A stretch of 64,000 bases of DNA from Anthopleura xanthogrammica (lineage: Eukaryota > Cnidaria > Anthozoa > Actiniaria > Actiniidae), in the NCBI GenBank assembly GCA_964019055.1, contig OZ025214.1, positions 6,633,358-6,697,357 on the forward strand, in the 5' to 3' direction. Both the position numbers and the translations under genes were made by a program. The notes beneath the pieces are model-generated. The model was given only the letters and a program-made list of their open reading frames with translations. It had not been told where the DNA came from and ran no database searches. Shown here one piece after another: positions 56,777 through 64,000 of this stretch (position 1 is its first letter; each line of letters begins with the position of its first letter).

Positions 56777-58990
56777 GGTTGGTAACAGAAGCTGGACTTC
56801 AAGTTGGACCGGTCCTTGATCTCCAATTGAAGCTTGCTGCGCTGAATATATGTATTCCTTAACAATGGCGATAGGTTGTCTTTAATTAAAATAGCAAGTG
56901 CACTCAATTGGGATTGAATGGCGCCGGGATGGCTATTGGGTAAGCTTTTATCAAGGTGGAAGCTCCGTGGAGGCGTTCTGATTGGCTGATGGCAGGATAC
57001 TTGGGATCCCTTAATTTCCTTAGGGGGGTTTAACAGATTGTATCAATTTGGAAAAATAAATACCGTGGATTGATCAGGAAATTGCAAGAAACACATGCAC
57101 TCTGAGCATCCTAATCACTCCAGAACGTGGCCATCAAAAAAACCACGTTGGAATTATAAATTAAAAACAAAACCTCGAGTCATTTTTGGGAGGAAAAACG
57201 GCTAAAAGTTTCCTGCACGCTGCAATATAATCGTTCACTGATTGGCTAGATTTCTCGACCAATAGGGATTGATCTTATACTCAGATTAACTGAGATTTAT
57301 TTCAGTGGAGTAAGCATTAAAACGTCGTCAATTAGAACAAAATTTTGAGAAATTGCCTTGATTTCGAATTTTATCCAACATTTTTTTTATCACAAAATTC
57401 CATACGAAGATCAAAAAAAGTGCCATCTATAAATACGATTTTGTCGTTTAAATCCCTCTTACTGATCATTACCCCAAGTTAATACTCACTCAGGAAACCT
57501 TGATGATTAGCCCAGCTAAGCAAGTAGTATTATCCTAGCCTGTTATCATTCCTCGGGCAAGTTATCCTACTAACAACAATACGCTCTAGATAATCTAATG
57601 GAGGGCCTTCAATATGGTCACTGAAATTTCAATTGTTATATATGTGTCTTCTTTCGAATTGTGTTTCCAATTCAAAAGCTAATATCTAACCTCAAGCTTG
57701 ACCTCTGGAATAGAAAAACTTAGTTCCCAAACCGTTTTTATAGTGCAACTCGTAGTAAAGTACTTGATGGCTAGCCACGCAGGGAGTGAGTACTTTAGTA
57801 GAGTGAAGACTCAGCTTGGCTTGTTCAGTGCTACATTCTTCGAAGTGGTCCGTTCTTATTCAAGTGATCGCGGTCGGTAATTTTAGTAAATTGCACTCCT
57901 GTCGTTATCCTTCAAATTTAATTTGTTCTCTTTTGTGCACTACAGCACTTCTAGAAATAACTTGATTAATTGGTTTGTATATGTACCGTATTTCTGAAGG
58001 CGTGCGCTGTTGGCCCACGCGCTGTGTTATCGGTAATCCTTCTCCTCGCTGTGATCATGCGTAACGAATACGTAACGTTATTCCGAGGACACCTCGTTCT
58101 TTTGTTAAACTCCACCATACAATCCAAAAAACAACATGTTTACATTTTTATTCAGCAGGACCGTTGTTTTTACCAAAATACGTGAAAACGTCTTTGTTGG
58201 GGCACTTTTACTGTTTCCAATGTCTTCCCAAAAACCGGCAGATAGTTTTGCGAATTTTGCGCTCAGGAATTCCCCTAACGTTCAAGGCCTTTTGACGAGA
58301 ATATTTATAGAACAAGTTGTCACATCAAAATGATTTATACTTTTTCAAACAACATCAGTGTTATCTTTGTAATATTTGGAAAAACAGCACGTCGAGAGCT
58401 AGAAAAACACGACTTAATCTTTAACATCGTAGGCACGAGTCTGCTGCCAAATGTTGTCTGATTAGGCCCTTATCTTTTATTGTCTTCGTACTGCAATCAG
58501 TTTTTAACTTGTATTAACAATTGTGGTCAAATTATCACCAATTTTTATTCCACTATTTTTGTGTTATGAAGTGGTTTTGTAGGTTATTACTTTAATTGTT
58601 TTTTTGTTTGAGGAATTCATTAAGCATCTTGCTTGTTATGATGTTAGTATATTTGCCAACTACCGTATTACTGTTGTTGTTTTTAATGCTAATGGTATGG
58701 TATCGATATCTCTTTGATCAATGGACATCAAAATAACTGTCATAACATCCATGTTAACACACGTCACTTCAACACTAGACTCCAACCTTATCTTTAAGTG
58801 TGCTACTCCTTCGCTATGAATCTATGAATTATCCACAAACACACACAGCGAGTACGACTCGTGGGTAGTCTAGATCAAAGAGTTTACTTGAAATCTTTTC
58901 GAATTTGCTAAGATAAAATTGTCATAAACTATTCATTTGTTCAGGTTTCATTTCTTTCCTGTTTCTTCTTGATTTTCATTTAGTTCTAGT
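56777..58990. other. Region upstream of gene 2; possible promoter, no gene seen
   Basis: On the minus strand, CAAT-type boxes (CAGCCAATCAGAAC near 56975, CCCAATAGCC near 56930) and an AT-rich TATTTTAATTAAAG near 56885 lie within 200 bases of the gene 2 start codon. They would suit a promoter, but no single element is decisive. Nothing else recognised up to 58990. Confidence 0.35.
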
Positions 58991-59046
58991 TCTCATTCAT
59001 ACCGAGTTTTGGTTAAATTGTTTTCGAAGATCATCATCGTTCTGCC

Positions 59047-59239
59047 TTCAATAGAGTGGTTTTCGTATGAGTGGGAAACATACGGTACTGACTTACAGCA
59101 CGTACACGGTACGACATGTGAAGTAACATTGAAGTGGCTTCCCATTGTTTTCCAGTAATTCATCCAATCACAACGCGTGGTACAGTAAGGCTACGAATCT
59201 ACCGCATCGTTCCCCACTCATACGAAAAACGCTCTATTC
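59047..59239. mobile_element. Foldback MITE, family F
   Basis: The ends TTCAATAGAGTGGTTTTCGT and, in reverse complement, TTGAATAGAGCGTTTTTCGT both continue into ATGAGTGGG. The interior is unpaired. A related decayed copy is in gene 1 intron 13. Confidence 0.75.
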
Positions 59240-59594
59240 AAAGCTTATACACATTTTCGTATTTCTGATCGTTTTTCGGTAAAAGTACTGAAAATCATAT
59301 AATAAGACAAGAGTTTTGATTTGACTCTTACCCGTTCCATATTAAGCACGTTTATCATGTAGTGTCGTAAACTTCTTAGTACTACGTAAAATTGGCATTT
59401 CTATCTTTCAAATTGTTTTCTAATGTAGTCATTACTTGGACTTTAGTTTCCTCATTCGATACAGCAAATTTATACCGTTGGATTAGCGAAATGATTTTAC
59501 AAGAACCACTAAAGATTAAATCATGGTACAATGTACATATCAGTTCATGACAAGAAAGAGAACCATAGTGTGCCATCTTGATAGGAGCTAGTGA

Positions 59595-59810
59595 ACTAAA
59601 GAAATACCTAGGCCAGCTACTTCAGCCAAGGAAGAAAAACTGGTTCAAGCAAGTAATGGTATATTGCCACTTGTCCAGGAATTAACTAAAGAAGGTACTT
59701 ATTGTACAGCTGAAGAAATCCTGGAAAATGCCCCGCAACCAATTATTAACTTTGTGCAGATACACTCACACAAGTGTAGAAAATTCAGTAGTATACTGGA
59801 ATTGAATTGA
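59595..59810 (+). other. Coding-like open stretch of unknown identity (71 codons)
   Basis: An open frame without an ATG runs between stops at 59592 and 59808. Its product is low in complexity artefacts and rich in Lys/Glu with regular hydrophobics, including 'SAKEEKLVQASNGILPLVQE' and 'TYCTAEEILENAPQPI'. It reads like an amphipathic protein segment rather than random AT-rich translation. No convincing exon borders bracket all of it (possible acceptor ACTTCAG at about 59624, possible donor GAAG/GTACTT at 59692). It could be an exon, a pseudogene fragment or chance. Confidence 0.25.
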
Positions 59811-60346
59811 AAAAATGAAATAAGGTTGGGCTTATTTTAAATTTTAGCAACCACTTCCTTGAAACACTTAAAGATAATTTGCAGATGTTCTAGGGAGAAG
59901 GTTAAAACAATGGTCCTCGTAGGGACCCATTTTTTTTCTATTGGAGTGGGCAGCACCAGCACCGGATGTACCCCTCTCACTCATGGGCTCCTTGAAATGC
60001 TTGATAAGGTAACGATTCTATGTCGAAATACGTTAGCATACAATAGCATACCTTGAAACAGTATATTAATTACTACAATTTGACTTTTATTTTTGGTTAT
60101 GTTTGTGGACAAAATCATCCAGGATTACACTCCCAGAGATGGAGGGTACCGAGTGGTCCCACCCCTCCCCTCTAAATCGGATCCCGTCATCAGATGGCTA
60201 TTGCTTTGACCTCATGCTTTATATTTAAAACTTTGATTATTCCATTGCAAGAAATTTGTAAGGGAGAATTTCGGCAAGTGCAAAGGTCATAAAACCTAGG
60301 AGGTAACAAACTGAAATGTAGTTTGTTCCTGTTTAAAACAAATATG

Positions 60347-60541
60347 ACTTTTTAGCTCAGTTGGGCGTAATGTTTTCCCATTTCAGCCCACACCTCATTT
60401 CTTACAGTATCATTTGTTCGAATACCGGTTGCGCATGAGAAGACGCATGAACATGGATACAACTCAAACAAAGAATCTTATTCTCAACAGAATGACACAT
60501 GGTCTGAAATGAGAAAACATCACACCCAAGCTAAAAGGGTC
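60347..60541. mobile_element. Foldback MITE, family D copy 3
   Basis: The most complete copy: the ends GACTTTTTAGCTCAGTTGGG and CCCAAGCTAAAAGGGTC, then TAATGTTTTCCCATTTCAG and CTGAAATGAGAAAACATCA, pair across a centre of GCATGAGAAGACGCATGAAC. Confidence 0.85.
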
Positions 60542-61360
60542 AATTATAATATTTAATTATTTTTTTATGAAACCCATTTTTACCTAGATGATTGTGAAAC
60601 GAATAGGCTTGAATGCAAACTTGAAAATTCAAAAATTTCATGAAGTATTTGCCATCATTAGGCTTTCACCAGGGCCGAATCTCGAGTATTGCTTCCAACT
60701 ATTGAGTAATTTCTTTCATAAAGAATGTCAGAGTTCAAGTATGTTTTTGAACGTTACTATTTGTGTAAAAACAGACTTTGACATTGATAACTTGAAATAA
60801 TAAATCATGGATGTTTACTCAAGATGATATCTTGGAATGAGGTGATTCTGAGGAGGTTCCTTCGTACATTATCGACTGCATTTTTGAAAAAGGATTATTT
60901 TAGAAAAAGCGAACACCGGACGCCAAAAAAAAATCTGCAGAAACGTTATATTTTTCACCACGAAAATAGTAACGTTCGTTTCCCTCCCATGCTCCAAAAA
61001 GCCTAACACGCTAAATTACGATTCAATCTGTAAGTGAGTTAGCCTGCCATGACTTTGATCGGCCCAGAGGTTGTTTCAGGGCACCCATCAGTAAAATTTG
61101 AAGGTTAATAATTGAGAGGCACTTACAGCCAAAACTTAAAAGTAGAGCTATAGGTTTACAGGTTTTGTTGCTATTTCAAAATAAATTCCGTTGAGGAAAA
61201 TTCCTTGTTCATATTTTACTAATTCTAAAGACCATACTGATATTAAGTTTGCAATTTTCTCAGGCCAAAATGTCCTCCTCGCTAGGTATGACAGCAGACA
61301 ACATTCTTGACAGATGGTTTGAACATGCTTCTAGATGCAACTGATGACGAATGTGGTTTA

Positions 61361-61530
61361 GACCTTTTAACTTGGGCGTTATGTTTTCCCATTCCCGACC
61401 ACGTGTCATTCTCTTGAAAATAAGATTCTTTGTTTCAGTTGTATTCATCTTCATGTGTCTTCTCATGCGCGAACGTTAAACAAAGAATCTTATTCTTTAG
61501 GAAATGTTTACGCCTTAGGTAAAGAGGTCT
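61361..61530. mobile_element. Foldback MITE, family D copy 4
   Basis: The ends GACCTTTTAACTTGGGCGTT and TTAGGTAAAGAGGTC pair, as do inner AAAATAAGATTCTTTGTTTC and AACAAAGAATCTTATTCT. The right half has lost part of the arm. Confidence 0.75.
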
Positions 61531-61539
61531 ATAAAAGGA

Positions 61540-64000
61540 ACTTGAGGAAAATTGCCTTTGGTTGGATAAGAAAACAAATTTCGCTTAGTCTTGACGTGTT
61601 ACATCAAGACCCACCCAGAATGTGATGAGATGCGGCCATGTTACTGCCCATGTCCCATGAGCTATGGCCGTGTATCTGTGCATACAAATATTATTTTTGA
61701 ATAAAATTATCTCTAACGAAAACAACGGCTTACGTCAGACCCTACGTAGAACTAAGTGTTCTTATCTATAAACACGAATGATAACCAAGATATAAATAAG
61801 CTAGCACTGAAAACAGGATATGATAGTGCAGATATATCGTGGAACTAGTTGAGATTCGGGGCAGATATGATAAGTGAGCAAATGTGTCTACTTCAATATT
61901 GAATGGATGTTATCTTGACGTACGCGTGACGTCATAGCCGCCATCTTGGATTAATTGAACGAGTTTTTTAGTATTATCATCTTGGTATTCTTTTAGTATT
62001 TGATAATATTACTAAGTATTAATATTATTAGTTTGGGTAGCAAGGGTCAGTGGTGTGCGCTCCAATGCGCCACTCCATTAATCGTAGGTTCCACCCTCAT
62101 CAGTGTACGAAGAGTTGCTTATTTGTTTAGGCAAAAAAAATTAACCGAATTTTCAATGTGATTTGGATATTTTTCCTATCTTGAGCGCATCAATAATATT
62201 GTAAAATTAAGAAATGAACGTCAACTTGTATGGTATTCAGAACGGCAATGCATGGATGTTGAACTCGTGTTCTGTTTGTCACAACAATATTATAGGTCAA
62301 ATTCTAGAGCCGCAAAATCTAAGATAAAATTACTCGTAATTTCCAAACTTGGAAAAAAGGATTTCTCACAGGTATCATATAGACACGCGCCAAATGATAG
62401 GTGTTTAAGTTCAGCTGCTACTGCGGATATACCCTGTAGTTTTGTTCCGTTTTTTCGTGTAGGTACGGTACACACGTGTTCGGATGCAAATTGGTAATAA
62501 AAAATCTAAACCAGGCGCGGAGAAAATTAGTTTGCTATAATGTTATGAGGCCAAAAGTCAATCCCACTGCATTGGTCATGGGCTAACTTTAGAATACTGG
62601 TTGCTGAAGTCTGGTTAACAGTTGAGTGTCCTAGCCTGTTTGTTGATCAGTGACCCTTTCCAATCATCCTTAAAGGAAGGCTTTCTATCTAAAGCATCAG
62701 TCTTTTAAGGATGTAACAAGTGTTGTGTATGCGGTGTGTTAATGAGAAAACCAGAGGAAGGAAACAGCGAAGGAAATGCCATGATAATATGCAACACGTG
62801 AACCGGCGGACGAGTAAACGAGATTACGAGGGCGTCATTAATAGAAACCATTAAATATGCGCAGTTTGGACTGAAGGGGCGTGGCCTTGTTTAAAACTCG
62901 ATTAAAGTGGCACGATCAGCTGAATTTTCGATTTGCGCAGAAACGGCGTCCGATGAACATTGTAACCCCACCCAATCCCCCCCGTCGAAACTCATTCTTA
63001 GTCAGGGATCTCTTCTCTCTTCGAAATAATTAAAATTTGATTTTTCTCTCAGTAAAGGAAAGAATGCCAAACAAAAAGGTAAATTCACTGGCATCGTTAG
63101 CATTTTTGAAAATGTCTGTCAAAAAACTCCAAGAAGGACCAAGATGAACCGGCCTATAAACAGATTAAATTATAGAAGGTATATTTTTAAAGAGAGAAGT
63201 TATTTTGGTTGTTCATGCTCAATCTTTCGCTAATCCTGACAGAATTGTCAGAATTTGAGTGTTCAAACCATGACGTGAAGTGGTAACGTTTTAAAGCTGT
63301 CAATCACTGTCATAGTCAGTTGTCAATAGACAAAGAGACAATTCGCAGTCGGCAATGACCTTGAACTACACCAGGGTGCACTTTAAACCCATGTAAACTT
63401 GCAAAAGATGCAAATATAACAACTTCATAAAAACATACAATAGTTTGTTTCAGATTGCAAACTGTGTACATGTCGTGCACTTCACTCTAGGTACAGGTAT
63501 CACGAACTACACCATCAAGTACTTGCCTCTGATTCAATTGTTCTACCACTAATTCAGATCACATGATTATTAACTCATCGATATTTTCTTAATAATGCAT
63601 ACAAAATGGAACCTCGACAACAATTAAACTTGCAACTCCGAATGATTTAAAAAAATCATAAAAAATATAAATTCTAATAAAAATGGCGGAAAGAAGTCCA
63701 CTGACAGAATAGTTATAAGTTAATCATAAAAAGTTCTAGATGGTTTTAACTGACGTTGTCCTCATGGTGACTGGGCTTATGTTTTGTAGAAAGAACTTCA
63801 GTAACTTCAAAAATGGAAATATGAATGATAATAATGTTCATGTTTAAGAAAAATGCAAAACATTCATCTAAGAAGACTGCTTTTGCTATCAATATGCTCG
63901 CACTCTATTGCTTGTTCTCTTATTTGGATCTAACTGGATAACACAAGAGATAAGAATCGAAAGTGCCAATTGACGCGTATTCAATATAATCATCAACGAG
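61540..64000. other. Right end of the window; no gene recognised
   Basis: AT-rich. A GTGACGTCATAGCCGCCATC motif occurs at 61927-61946. A weak tRNA-like stretch near 62040-62095 (GTGGTGTGCGCTCCAATGCG, GTAGGTTCCACCC) may be a decayed SINE head. Nothing else can be supported. Confidence 0.5.

Noticed and set aside
56840..57000. Defined promoter for gene 2
   Set aside because: CAAT-like and AT-rich motifs are common by chance in this base composition; mentioned only as a possibility.

Overview
This is eukaryotic, AT-rich, intron-rich animal DNA. The two genes I can read are both on the minus strand and both belong to the fibroblast growth factor receptor (FGFR) family. Single-exon Ig domains with phase-1 borders, an FGFR-type split kinase and dense small foldback transposons suggest a non-bilaterian metazoan. 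A cnidarian, probably an anthozoan (coral or sea anemone), is my best guess. The organism call is inference, not proof.

Gene 1 (5600-23393, minus) is a complete FGFR tyrosine kinase. Fifteen coding exons join in frame with canonical GT/AG borders to give 3078 nt, or 1025 residues. The order is signal peptide, five Ig domains, transmembrane helix, long juxtamembrane segment, kinase, and a tail with a PLC-gamma-type tyrosine. Textbook FGFRs have three Ig domains. Here three consecutive exons (18809-19084, 16548-16832, 13952-14245) each end in the D2 signature 'YG-(A/S/T)-INHTYT', so D2 appears triplicated.

Gene 2 (49734-56776, minus) lies about 26 kb 5' of gene 1 on the same strand. Five exons give 969 nt, or 322 residues: signal peptide, one D2-like Ig, one D3-like Ig, a linker, a transmembrane helix and a 16-residue tail with no kinase. 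Its Ig exons match gene 1 exons 5 and 6 closely, so it looks like a local FGFR duplicate that became a kinase-less, FGFRL1/nou-darake-style receptor. The two genes may form a signalling receptor plus a decoy or co-receptor.

Everything else is non-coding or mobile. Region by region: 1-5.6 kb downstream of gene 1 (foldback elements, TA microsatellite, a degenerate 'GTTACCATGGTGAT' minisatellite); 5.6-23.5 kb gene 1, whose introns hold many foldback MITEs, tandem duplications and an ATCC array; 23.5-49.7 kb intergenic, with one possible upstream exon at 24696-24842, two large ATCC arrays (about 77 and 172 uninterrupted units), tandem duplications, a 750-bp composite foldback element and two tRNA-headed SINE-like copies; 49.7-56.8 kb gene 2; 56.8-64 kb mostly featureless, with three foldback elements and one coding-like open stretch at 59595-59810. 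No rRNA gene, functional tRNA gene, CRISPR array or autonomous transposon was recognised.
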